Source: Actinomadura macrotermitis (GTDB lineage: Bacteria > Actinomycetota > Actinomycetes > Streptosporangiales > Streptosporangiaceae). Taken from it: DNA of 64,000 nucleotides. Position 1 is the stretch's first letter. Every line of letters begins with the position of its first letter. The DNA is taken from positions 372,001 to 436,000 of the forward strand of contig NZ_WEGH01000005.1 in the NCBI RefSeq assembly GCF_009604375.1, in the 5' to 3' direction. A program made the translations under genes and the position numbers. The notes under the pieces are model-generated. The model saw only the letters and a list, made by a program, of their open reading frames with translations. It was not told the DNA's origin and made no database searches. Shown here one piece after another: positions 57,286-64,000 of this stretch.

Positions 57286-57584
57286 CGCCACAACGGAGTG
57301 AATGATGACTCCCGCGAGACGGCGATTACTGAGCTGCAACGCAGCGACTTAACCGGCCCCGGTCGCCGCCGACCAGGCGGGCAAGGGCGTGCCTGCCCGG
57401 CGTCCGCAGCACGATCGCCACGCAGGCCCTGCACAGCGCCGTCGCGCGGGTGCGCCCTCTGACCGGCGGCACCACGGCCTGCCGTTGCGAAAACGGCACG
57501 CTGACGGCCCGGCACCGGCCGCAAAGAACCGATCGCGACAGCGATGACAACAGCCGAACGACGACATGCGAAGGCGGCGAAACG

Positions 57585-58982
57585 ATGACCACGATCCACG
57601 TCGAGGTGGTGGAGACCTCCTCCCTGGGCGACCGCAGCTACCTGGCCCACGACGGGCGGGTGGCGCTGGTGGTCGACCCGCAGCGCGACATCGACCGGGT
57701 GCTGGCGCTGGCCGGCCGCGCGGGCGTGCGCATCACGCATGTGGCCGAGACCCACCTGCACAACGACTACGTGTCCGGCGGCCTTGCGCTGGCCAGACTG
57801 ACCGGTGCGGCGTATCTCGTCGCCCGCGCCGACGAGGTCGGCTTCGACCGGCTGGCGGTCGCCGACGGCGACGAGATCGCCCTGTCTGCGGAGATGGGCC
57901 TGCGGGTGGTGGCCACCCCGGGACACACCTTCCACCACCTGTCCTACATCCTGACGGGCCCCGGCGGGGCCGAGGGGGTGTTCACCGGCGGGTCGCTGCT
58001 GTTCGGCACCACCGGCCGCACCGACCTGCTCGGACAGGAGCACGCCCACGCCCTGGCCCACCACCAGCACGCCTCCGCCCACCGGCTGGCCGACCTGTTG
58101 CCCGACGGCGCGCAGATCTGGCCCACCCACGGGTTCGGCAGCTTCTGCTCGGCCACCCAGTCCGACGCTCCGGCCTCCACCATCGGCCGGGAGAAGCAGG
58201 CCAACCCGGCGCTGCGGCTGGAGGCCGACGACTTCGTCGCCGAGACCCTGGCCGGCCTGGATGCCTACCCCGCCTACTACGCCCATATGGGCGCCCGCAA
58301 CACCGCCGGCGCCGACCTGATCGACCTCACCCCCGTTCAGCGGGCCGACGCCGACCAGCTGCGGGCGCGGATCGCGGCCGGCGAGTGGGTGGTGGACCTG
58401 CGCTCGCGCAAGGCCTTCGCCACCGGACACCTGACCGGCACGCTCAGCTTCGGGCTGGACGGGCCGATGGCGACCTGGCTGGGCTGGATGATCGACTGGG
58501 GCGCGCCCATCACCCTGCTCGGCGAGGACCCCGGCCAGGTCGCCGCAGCCCAGCGCGAACTGGCCCGCATCGGCATCGACCGTCCCGCCGCGGCCGCCAC
58601 CGGCGGCCCGGAGCAGTGGGCCGGCGGCGACGGCACCCGGCTCGCCGGCCTGACGGTGGCCGCCTTCACCGACCTGGCCGCCGCCCGCGCCGGACGGCCG
58701 CCGCGCGGCCTGCCCGCCTCCGACGTCGTGCTGGACGTGCGGATGACCAACGAATGGCGCGCCGGGCACATCGACGGCGCCGCCCACATCCCGCTGCCCG
58801 ACCTGCCCGCGCGCCTGGCCGAAGTACCAGGCGGCACGGTGTGGGTGCACTGCGGTTCGGGCTACCGGGCGGCAGCCGCCGCCAGCCTGCTGACCCGTGC
58901 CGGGCGCCGCGTGGTGCACATCGACGACGCCTTCGACAGCGCCGCGGCCGCGGGCCTGACCATCACCGATCCCCAGCACTGA
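57585..58982 (+). CDS. Persulfide dioxygenase-like MBL-fold/rhodanese fusion (CstB-like)
   Basis: A 465-residue fusion. Residues 1-240 are a metallo-beta-lactamase fold of the ETHE1 group with H57-L-H59-N-D61 and T-P-G-H-T-F-H-H. The segment T-G-G-S-L-L-F-G-T-T-G-R-T-D-L replaces the ETHE1 T-G-D, so the iron-ligand Asp is Gly. A degenerate rhodanese domain without Cys (W-V-V-D-L-R-S-R-K-A-F) and an active one with W-V-H-C-G-S-G-Y-R follow. It should oxidise low-molecular-weight persulfides to sulfite or thiosulfate in the cytosol. The ribosome-binding site is weak, GAAGG at about ten bases. Confidence 0.88.
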   Translation: MTTIHVEVVETSSLGDRSYLAHDGRVALVVDPQRDIDRVLALAGRAGVRITHVAETHLHNDYVSGGLALARLTGAAYLVARADEVGFDRLAVADGDEIALSAEMGLRVVATPGHTFHHLSYILTGPGGAEGVFTGGSLLFGTTGRTDLLGQEHAHALAHHQHASAHRLADLLPDGAQIWPTHGFGSFCSATQSDAPASTIGREKQANPALRLEADDFVAETLAGLDAYPAYYAHMGARNTAGADLIDLTPVQRADADQLRARIAAGEWVVDLRSRKAFATGHLTGTLSFGLDGPMATWLGWMIDWGAPITLLGEDPGQVAAAQRELARIGIDRPAAAATGGPEQWAGGDGTRLAGLTVAAFTDLAAARAGRPPRGLPASDVVLDVRMTNEWRAGHIDGAAHIPLPDLPARLAEVPGGTVWVHCGSGYRAAAAASLLTRAGRRVVHIDDAFDSAAAAGLTITDPQH

Positions 58983-59011
58983 CCACCTCACCTCCGCGAC
59001 AAGGAGAATCC

Positions 59012-59629
59012 ATGTCCACCGCTGACACCCCGGCCGGTCCCGCCGCACTGGACACCGCCGCGCTGCGGCAGCTTCTGGCCGCGCAGGACGCGCCCCGGCT
59101 GATCGACGTGCGCACCCCCGGCGAGTTCGAGTCCGCCCACATCCCCGGCTCCTGCAACGTTCCGCTGGACCTGCTGCGCGAACACCGCATCGAACTGCGC
59201 GCCCACCTGGACGAGCAGGCGGTGCTGATCTGCCACTCCGGCCAGCGCGCCGCCCAGGCCGGGCAGGTCCTGGCCGACGCGGGTCTGCCCGGCCTGCGGG
59301 TGCTGACCGGCGGGATCACCGCCTGGCAGGCCGCCGGTGCCCCGGTCGCCACCGGTCGCGCCCGCTGGCACCTGGAGCGCCAGGTGCGCCTGGTGGCCGG
59401 GTCCGTCGTGCTGAGCTCGGTCCTGGCCAGCACGGTGGCCCCCAAGGCCAAGTGGGTCGCGGGCTTCATCGGCGCCGGCCTGACCTTCGCCGCAGTGTCC
59501 GACACCTGCGCGATGGGCCTGCTGCTGGCCAAACTGCCCTACAACCGCGGGCCCCGGACCGACCTGGACGGCGTGCTCACCGCCCTGACCGGCCACGGTC
59601 CCGTCCCGCACGGCGGCCGGACCCGATGA
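59012..59629 (+). CDS. Rhodanese with C-terminal membrane domain (YgaP-like)
   Basis: A 205-residue protein. The rhodanese domain (about 15-115) has D-V-R-T-P-G-E-F-E-S-A-H-I-P-G and the active-site loop I-C-H-S-G-Q-R-A. It is followed by two hydrophobic helices of the DUF2892 type (V-A-G-S-V-V-L-S-S-V-L-A, W-V-A-G-F-I-G-A-G-L-T-F-A-A-V-S). It transfers sulfane sulfur near the membrane. ATG 59012 follows AAGGAG. It overlaps the TauE gene by four bases. Confidence 0.9.
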   Translation: MSTADTPAGPAALDTAALRQLLAAQDAPRLIDVRTPGEFESAHIPGSCNVPLDLLREHRIELRAHLDEQAVLICHSGQRAAQAGQVLADAGLPGLRVLTGGITAWQAAGAPVATGRARWHLERQVRLVAGSVVLSSVLASTVAPKAKWVAGFIGAGLTFAAVSDTCAMGLLLAKLPYNRGPRTDLDGVLTALTGHGPVPHGGRTR

Positions 59630-60408
59630 TCGCCGCGCTGCTGCTCGGCGTCGTCATCGGCGCGCTGCTGGGACTGCTGGGCGGCGGCGGATCGATCCTG
59701 GCGGTGCCCGCCCTGGTCTACGGGGCGGGCCTGCCGCTGGCCTCGGCGATCCCCGCCTCCCTCCTGGTGGTCGGCATCTCCTCGGCCACCGCCGTGCTGC
59801 CGCGCGCCCGCGCCGGCCAGATCGCCTGGCGCATCGCCGCGGTCTTCGGCGGCGCCGGCGCGCTGGCCGCTTTCGCCGGCACCGCCCTCAACCGGCTGCT
59901 GCCCCCGCGCGTGCTGCTGCTGGGCTTCGCCGCACTGATGGTGGCGGCCGGCCGGCGCATGCTGGCCGACCAGAGCAGCCGGGGCGGCGCCTGCGCCCTG
60001 CCCGAAGGCGGCGTCAACTGGCGCAGCTGCCTGCCCAGATCCATTTTCATCGGCGCCGTGGTCGGCGTGCTGACCGGCCTGTTCGGCGTCGGCGGCGGCT
60101 TCCTGATCATCCCCGCGCTGGTGCTCGGCCTGGGCCTGCCGATGACCACCGCGGTCGGCACCTCCCTGCTCATCGTGGTGGCCAACGCCGCAGCCGGTTT
60201 CGTCGCCCACGCCGGCGACGCCGACCTGGACTACCCCGTCATCACCGCGTTCACCCTGGCCGCGGTCGCCGGCTCCCTCATCGCCGGCCGGCTGGCCCGC
60301 CGCCTGGACGCCACCCGGCTGAGCCGCTGGTTCGCCTACCTGGTCTTCGGCATCGCCGCCTTCGTCGCCGCCCAGGCCCTGCTCAACCCCGCTGCCGTGA
60401 CCGGCTGA
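59626..60408 (+). CDS. TauE/SafE-family sulfite/sulfoacetate-type exporter
   Basis: A 260-residue membrane protein with about eight helices in two DUF81 halves. Each half starts with a Gly-rich turn, G-L-L-G-G-G-G-S-I-L-A-V-P-A-L and G-L-F-G-V-G-G-G-F-L-I-I-P-A-L. ATG 59626 overlaps the rhodanese stop (ATGA). As in the staphylococcal cst operon it would expel sulfite or related anions made by the persulfide dioxygenase. It is the last gene of the sulfur operon. Confidence 0.92.
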   Translation: MIAALLLGVVIGALLGLLGGGGSILAVPALVYGAGLPLASAIPASLLVVGISSATAVLPRARAGQIAWRIAAVFGGAGALAAFAGTALNRLLPPRVLLLGFAALMVAAGRRMLADQSSRGGACALPEGGVNWRSCLPRSIFIGAVVGVLTGLFGVGGGFLIIPALVLGLGLPMTTAVGTSLLIVVANAAAGFVAHAGDADLDYPVITAFTLAAVAGSLIAGRLARRLDATRLSRWFAYLVFGIAAFVAAQALLNPAAVTG

Positions 60409-60523
60409 GCCTCAGGCGATCGCAAGGCCCTGTAGGGCGAACCCGCGCTGAGGCCCCGCCACCGTTCTCCAAGCCGAGTCCCCACGCTCATCTAGCCAGA
60501 CTCAGCGCCCACATCCGTCGTTG

Positions 60524-61660
60524 CTACTGACCATTCCGATCCTCCTCGCGGGCCGATCCGCCTTCTTCCGCGGCAGGGGTGCCGGCGCGCTCGGCTTCGG
60601 CCAGCGCGGCGTCGGCGCGGGCGGCACGTTCCCGCTGAGCAGCGGCGTCGGCGCGGGCGGCGGCCAGGTCCTCTTCCAGCCGGGCCCGCAGCGCCTGCTG
60701 GGCGGCCAGGGCCGCTGCGCTTTCGGACCGTTCACGGTCGGCGGCGGCCTGTAGCGCCGCCAACTGAGCGGAGAGCTCGTCTGCCCGGGCGACGGCGGAC
60801 TGCTCGTCACGCCGGGTCTGCTCCAGCGCCTGTTCGGCGGCTTGAGCGCGGGTGCGCTCGGCCCGAGTCTCGCCCTGGGCGGTGGCCAGGGCCTCACGGG
60901 CGGCGGACAGCGCGGCGGCCATGTGGGTCAGCTCGGCGCGCAGCCCCTCCATCCGTTCGGCCTGCCTGTCGGCCGCCGCCTGGTGGCGGGCGGTCTCCTC
61001 GGCGTGGGCGCGGTGGGCCTCACGCAGCTCGGCGGTCTTGGCGTCCCGGGCGGCCTCGGCGTGCGCCTGGGCCTCGCGGGCGGCGTCGCGGACCTGCTGG
61101 TGGACCTCGATCAGCGCCGCGCAGTCGGTACGGGTCTGCGCGGCGTCCGCGATCGCCCGCTCCGCCTCGGCCTGCGCCGCCTGCCGCGCGGCGACGGCGT
61201 CCGCGGCGGCCTGCTCGGCCTGACGCCGGGCACGGTCGGCCGCCTCGGCACGGGCCTCGGCGTCCGCGGCGCCCTGCCGGGCCGCGACCGTCTCGGCCTC
61301 GGCCCGCTGCACCCGGCCGAGCGCCCCCTCCTGCGCCGCGGCCAGGAACTCCCGCAACTGGGCGAGCTGGTCGGCGACGGCGGCCAGTGGCAGGGTGCGG
61401 GCCAGGGCCTCAGCGCGGGCCAGGGGCTCCTCGATCGTGAGGGCGTCGGCGCTGCGCCGGTCGCGGCTGGCCTGGTCAGCGTGGGCCTTGCTGCAGTACT
61501 TCGGCCGCCGGCCCCGCCCCTCCACCTGCGGCAACGGCAGTGCGCACCCCTCCAACGCGCACACCCCGCCACCTTCGGTCCGGCGCCCGCCGGCCGCTTC
61601 CGGTTCTGCCTCGCGCGGATCTTCGCTCTGGCCAGTAGTCGCGCCCACCTCGTTGATCAT
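60524..61660 (-). CDS. Zinc-finger long coiled-coil protein
   Basis: A 378-residue protein. The N-terminus carries a putative zinc site C34-A-L-E-G-C39, with P-K-Y-C56-S-K-A-H60. From about residue 95 to 350 it is one long Ala/Glu/Arg/Gln coiled coil (A-E-A-R-A-E-A-A-D-R-A-R-R-Q-A-E). Similar zinc-finger plus coil proteins occur on actinomycete plasmids and genomic islands, and the coil recalls KfrA-type partition/DNA-binding proteins. Family and function are not certain. TAGCCT lies six bases before ATG 61660 with no Shine-Dalgarno. The accessory setting favours a plasmid-derived origin. Confidence 0.75.
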   Translation of the reverse strand: MINEVGATTGQSEDPREAEPEAAGGRRTEGGGVCALEGCALPLPQVEGRGRRPKYCSKAHADQASRDRRSADALTIEEPLARAEALARTLPLAAVADQLAQLREFLAAAQEGALGRVQRAEAETVAARQGAADAEARAEAADRARRQAEQAAADAVAARQAAQAEAERAIADAAQTRTDCAALIEVHQQVRDAAREAQAHAEAARDAKTAELREAHRAHAEETARHQAAADRQAERMEGLRAELTHMAAALSAAREALATAQGETRAERTRAQAAEQALEQTRRDEQSAVARADELSAQLAALQAAADRERSESAAALAAQQALRARLEEDLAAARADAAAQRERAARADAALAEAERAGTPAAEEGGSAREEDRNGQ

Positions 61661-61680
61661 GAATCCAGGCTACACCTTCA

Positions 61681-61698
61681 TCGCGTATGAGCACGCGA
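61681..61698. promoter_or_regulatory. Palindrome upstream of the coiled-coil gene
   Basis: TCGCGT-ATGAGC-ACGCGA is a perfect inverted repeat, and another ACGCGA half-site lies at 61714-61719. They lie just upstream of the probable promoter, so autoregulation is possible. Confidence 0.55.
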
Positions 61699-61830
61699 AA
61701 ATAATTAAGCGTCACGCGATATGCGAAAGAAGTTGAGCCTGCCCACTCCGGGATAACTCCGATTATCCAGGTGGCTCCTGCCAGCGACTGGCCCCGAGGA
61801 GAGAGCTTGTGCCCCGGCCCGTGTGCGGCG

Positions 61831-61877
61831 CTGACTTGATGTCAGTGAGTGGCGCCGACCTTCTGTCAGTAGCGACG
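61831..61877. repeat. Repeated GTCAGT half-sites, IS-end-like
   Basis: GTCAGTGA (61841-61848) and GTCAGTAG (61865-61872) are 24 bases apart, inside a sequence resembling the iterons near 55650 (shared GCTACTGAC on the other strand). IS21-type elements carry such repeated terminal sites. No transposase is present. The remaining 61730-62276 has no supportable gene. Confidence 0.4.
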
Positions 61878-62140
61878 TGGGTAGGCCCGCCGGTAAGAAA
61901 CGCGTTGTGATCCCCAAACGAGGGACATCGTCCCAGGTCACAGTGGGTGCGGCTCGCGTCGCCGGAGACGGGGTTTTCGACTGTGGCTGACGGGCGGGGC
62001 CGGTGCCCGAATTGGCGTGCATGCTGTCGTCACGGCGTTGCCCTGCGTTGGTGCGCTCAGGAGTGCCGGACAGGGTTGGGAATCTGTCCGGCGCGCCCCT
62101 TGGTGACATCAACGACCGTAACAATCCGTGAACGCGCGCC

Positions 62141-62199
62141 GCGCAGGGATGGCCGAGCGGCTACCCGCCCCATCGACAGAGGTTCAACACACCCCGCGC
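62141..62199 (+). other. tRNA-like fragment
   Basis: GGATGGCCGAGCGG (62147-62160) is identical to the 5' D-arm region of class II tRNAs (Leu/Ser). The flanks GCGCAGGG and CCCCGCGC can pair at seven of eight positions like an acceptor stem, and GGTTCAAC resembles a T-loop. No anticodon arm fits in 59 bases, so it is not a functional tRNA. It may be a remnant of an integration site. Confidence 0.35.
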
Positions 62200-62276
62200 T
62201 CGTTTGCGGCTAATTGCATGTTGTGAGTGGGTGCCGGTCTGCAGAACCTGACTTGGCGAGGGGGCGGGACTAAGCA

Positions 62277-62726
62277 TCAGCGCGTGGGGATGCCGAGCGA
62301 CAGATCCAGTTGGCGGTTGCCGTCGCCCTCGTTCCAGGCGTGGTACCGGAGGGCGTCGGGGGACGGGATGCGGAAGGCGTCGCGCAGGGCGGTGACAATC
62401 ATGGTGGCCAACTGCTGGTAGTCCGAAGTGGTTGCCGGCCAGGAGAGCTCGAACCACCGGTTGCCGCCCCGGTCGGGATCTTGCTGTTGCCAACCGGATT
62501 CGGTCAGCATCTGGGTAATGGCCGCTCCGACCCGCGCCCCGGGGGAGGGGGGCGGGCCGGGATCGCCGGGCACTTCCGCGGTGAGATAGTCGGGATACCG
62601 CCGGAATTGTGTGAACCCCTTACCGGCAGAACGAAAGCCGGCTTCTTCGATGATCACGACGCCGCCCACCGGCAGGTCACGCAAACAACGGGCCAGGGCA
62701 GCGGCGAACATGCTCCACTCGGTCAC
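62277..62726 (-). CDS. YbjN/type III chaperone-like (TY-Chap) protein
   Basis: A 149-residue protein: V-T-E-W-S-M-F-A-A-A-L-A-R-C-L-R-D-L-P-V-G-G-V-V-I-I, Y-L-T-A-E-V and G-N-R-W-F-E-L-S-W-P-A-T with a C-terminal A-T-M-I-V-T-A-L-R-D-A-F. This layout matches the T3SS-chaperone/YbjN-like domains seen near polymorphic toxins and immunity genes. The call is by pattern only. GTG 62726 overlaps the upstream stop (GTGA). It forms an operon with the next protein. Confidence 0.6.
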   Translation of the reverse strand: MTEWSMFAAALARCLRDLPVGGVVIIEEAGFRSAGKGFTQFRRYPDYLTAEVPGDPGPPPSPGARVGAAITQMLTESGWQQQDPDRGGNRWFELSWPATTSDYQQLATMIVTALRDAFRIPSPDALRYHAWNEGDGNRQLDLSLGIPTR

Positions 62727-63214
62727 AGCAGGCCTTGGCGTTCCAGTTCGATGGCTTCGTCGTTGTTCGCCAGCCAGCCGTTGGTGGCCAGTGCGAGATT
62801 GATGCGAACCGACCCGGCGATCAGCCTGAGCGTGGCTTCCGGTCCGGCCCAGCGTATTTCGGAGCACGTGCCGGGGAGCTTGGCGGTCGGTGCGCCGAAG
62901 GCGGCGGTCAGCGCGGCAGTCATCCGCGCGAACGTGTCGTTGAGCGCGTCCCGGCCGGCATCATCCTGGGACGCGAATCCGGTGACCGGCAGTTCCATCA
63001 CCTGCACCCGCCCGGCATTGCCCCGCGCAATGCCACTGGCGTGCCCGAACCCGCAGTCGAAGCGGGCCCGGTTTTCCCTGGTGCTGACCATGTTCCAACC
63101 GAAATCCGCTGCGAGTCCAGCGAAATCGGAGAACTGCCAGGACCAGCGCAGCTCACGCAGGCGGGTGGCCAAGTCGACGAGGTCGGCGTCGGCCGTGGTG
63201 ATCAGTTCGCTCAT
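62723..63214 (-). CDS. DUF6301-like protein
   Basis: A 163-residue soluble protein beginning M-S-E-L-I-T-T-A-D-A-D-L-V-D-L-A-T-R-L-R and containing L-A-A-D-F-G-W and a closing I-N-L-A-L-A-T-N-G-W-L-A-N-N-D-E-A. I recall this arrangement as DUF6301, of unknown function, often beside chaperone-like or immunity-like genes. ATG 63214 has AAAGGA nine bases upstream. It overlaps the following gene by four bases. Confidence 0.6.
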   Translation of the reverse strand: MSELITTADADLVDLATRLRELRWSWQFSDFAGLAADFGWNMVSTRENRARFDCGFGHASGIARGNAGRVQVMELPVTGFASQDDAGRDALNDTFARMTAALTAAFGAPTAKLPGTCSEIRWAGPEATLRLIAGSVRINLALATNGWLANNDEAIELERQGLL

Positions 63215-63231
63215 GGCGCATCTGTCCTTTG

Positions 63232-63339
63232 CTAGAGAGTGCAGCCGCGATCCCGAATAGCTTCCCGCGCCGCAGCCAGGTCTGTGGATGGCAAGGGGAT
63301 GCCCATCTCGGCCAGAGTGTTAGGGAGCAGGTCGTTCAT
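63232..63339 (-). pseudogene. Truncated gene tail
   Basis: The last 35 codons (N-D-L-L-P-N-T-L-A-E-M-G-I-P-L-P-S-T-D-L) read as a protein C-terminus on the same strand as the chaperone-like pair. Going upstream, the frame runs into the antisense of a recombinase relic, so the 5' part appears replaced. An intact 64-residue version starting at 63426 is formally open but would be an artefact of that junction. Confidence 0.45.
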
Positions 63340-63357
63340 CGCGTCGGAGTCTTCCGC

Positions 63358-63483
63358 GAGAAAATCCATCTGGACAAGGCATCCGGCGCTAAGGTTTCCC
63401 ACCCGAGACTCAACCTCGTCCTTCAACTGCTGCGCGAGGGCGACACGTTGAAGGCCACCCGCCTGGACCGGCTGTCGCGGTCG
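63358..63483 (+). pseudogene. Serine resolvase relic
   Basis: Residues E-K-I-H-L-D-K-A-S-G-A-K, R-L-N-L-V-L-Q-L-L-R-E-G-D-T-L-K and T-R-L-D-R-L-S-R-S are an unmistakable stretch of a Tn3-type resolvase catalytic domain (G-D-T-L, then L-D-R-L-x-R). The similarity starts and stops abruptly, with no N-terminal Tyr-Ser segment and no HTH. Nothing supportable lies in 63484-63584. Confidence 0.8.
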
Positions 63484-63584
63484 GGTCCTGCATCTGGCTG
63501 TGACGTGACCCGCCGAGTGTCGTTACGCGCCGCTCAGGGGCCAACTGCACGGACCCGAGAAGTGGGCGTCCCATCGGTTGCTGT

Positions 63585-64000
63585 TCACGGGCCGTAGCCG
63601 TGGGGGTTGTTGGGATCGAAGGGGCGGGGCGGCATCGCACCGGGTGGTGGTGGGGCGCTGAACAGCTGTTGGCCGGGGACAGGAGGGGACCCGTAGACCG
63701 GCTGACCCGGAGCGGGTGGCGGGGCGAACGGCGGCTGGGCGGGAGCGGGCGCCTGGGGCGCGCCCCAGGCGCCCGGCGGCACGGGCTGTCTTGACCGGTG
63801 GGCGGGCTGCTTGGCACCCAACAGCGCGAGCACGGCGGCGACGACCATGGGCAGCAGCAGGCTGAGGATCCGCAGGAGGTTCGGCGAGAGCAGGAAATCC
63901 AGGTTGATGCCGAAGCCGATGAGAGCGGGCACCAGGCGGCCGACCTCGCTGACGACCAAAGCCGCACCGGCCGCTGCGAACGGGGCGGCGACCCCTTTGA
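63585..64000 (-). CDS. Membrane protein with proline-rich tail (partial)
   Basis: The frame is open to the window edge, so the N-terminus is missing. Visible are two hydrophobic segments (A-A-P-F-A-A-A-G-A-A-L-V-V-S-E, then L-L-R-I-L-S-L-L-L-P-M-V-V-A-A-V-L-A-L-L) and a C-terminal Pro/Ala/Gly-rich cytosolic or extracellular tail with P-V-P-G-Q-Q, P-N-N-P-H-G-Y-G-P. Function unknown. A TTG at 63959 could start a 124-residue form but the reading continues upstream without a break. Confidence 0.65.
   Translation of the reverse strand, partial: KGVAAPFAAAGAALVVSEVGRLVPALIGFGINLDFLLSPNLLRILSLLLPMVVAAVLALLGAKQPAHRSRQPVPPGAWGAPQAPAPAQPPFAPPPAPGQPVYGSPPVPGQQLFSAPPPPGAMPPRPFDPNNPHGYGP

Noticed and set aside
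57190..57584. A gene in the spacer before the persulfide dioxygenase
   Set aside because: Several short frames exist but none has a ribosome-binding site or coherent homology; only the CstR-type operator is supportable.
62147..62240. A functional tRNA-Leu or tRNA-Ser gene
   Set aside because: The D-arm start is perfect but no anticodon stem-loop and no correct length can be found.
63232..63426. An intact 64-residue minus-strand gene
   Set aside because: Its first half is the antisense of a clear resolvase fragment, so it is probably a chance join of a truncated gene tail with mobile DNA.

Overview
The window looks like chromosomal DNA of a high-GC filamentous actinomycete, probably Thermomonosporaceae/Streptosporangiales (Actinomadura-like). 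The basis is very high GC with GC-rich third codon positions, frequent GTG and some TTG starts, many ATGA/GTGA stop-start overlaps, many genes lacking a Shine-Dalgarno sequence directly behind a -10 box (leaderless pattern), and a great many TetR/MarR/LysR regulators divergent from small metabolic or efflux operons. The genus assignment is inference.

Layout. 0-3.2 kb: SDR tail, an epoxide-hydrolase-like gene and a carotenoid oxygenase divergent from a TetR. 3.2-4.2 kb: an AlkX-like TetR coupled to a pterin carbinolamine dehydratase. 4.2-10 kb: DHFR-like gene with TetR, then a LuxR-type two-component system divergent from an MMPL exporter. 10-12.8 kb: alkB-rubredoxin-rubredoxin-rubredoxin reductase, an alkane hydroxylase operon whose promoter carries the same operator as the AlkX-like gene 6 kb away. 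12.8-20.2 kb: a five-gene operon of OmpR regulator, histidine kinase, GT2-GtrA transferase and two GT39-type membrane glycosyltransferases. 20.3-23.4 kb: an alanine-rich unknown, rsgA and a GNAT acetyltransferase. 23.5-28.1 kb: P450 with TetR, and a DrrAB-type ABC exporter with TetR. 28.1-30.2 kb: three roadblock/LC7 proteins and a PatA/DUF4388-like protein in one operon. 30.3-35.4 kb: esterase-MFS with LysR, and a siderophore-interacting protein with TetR. 35.4-39.5 kb: a 1370-residue HEAT-repeat protein. 39.5-48.9 kb: small regulator/effector pairs including an ECF42-like sigma factor with a DGPF protein, XRE-cupin with a PPOX enzyme, TetR with MFS, and WrbA-MFS with MarR.

48.9-64 kb is accessory and partly decayed. 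It holds two serine-recombinase relics (49.4 and 63.4 kb), MFS and Tn3-transposase relics, and an erm 23S rRNA methyltransferase gene preceded by a candidate translational attenuator and enclosed by repeated and inverted transposon-end-like sequences. Intact cargo includes a persulfide-detoxification set (CstR-type regulator, persulfide dioxygenase-rhodanese, membrane rhodanese, TauE exporter) with two matching operators, a zinc-finger coiled-coil protein, and a chaperone-like gene pair.

The most rewarding signals are the AlkX operator shared by two separated loci, the erm leader with mutually exclusive hairpins, the CstR-type sulfur operon, the roadblock operon without a GTPase, and several exceptionally well-formed dual operators.
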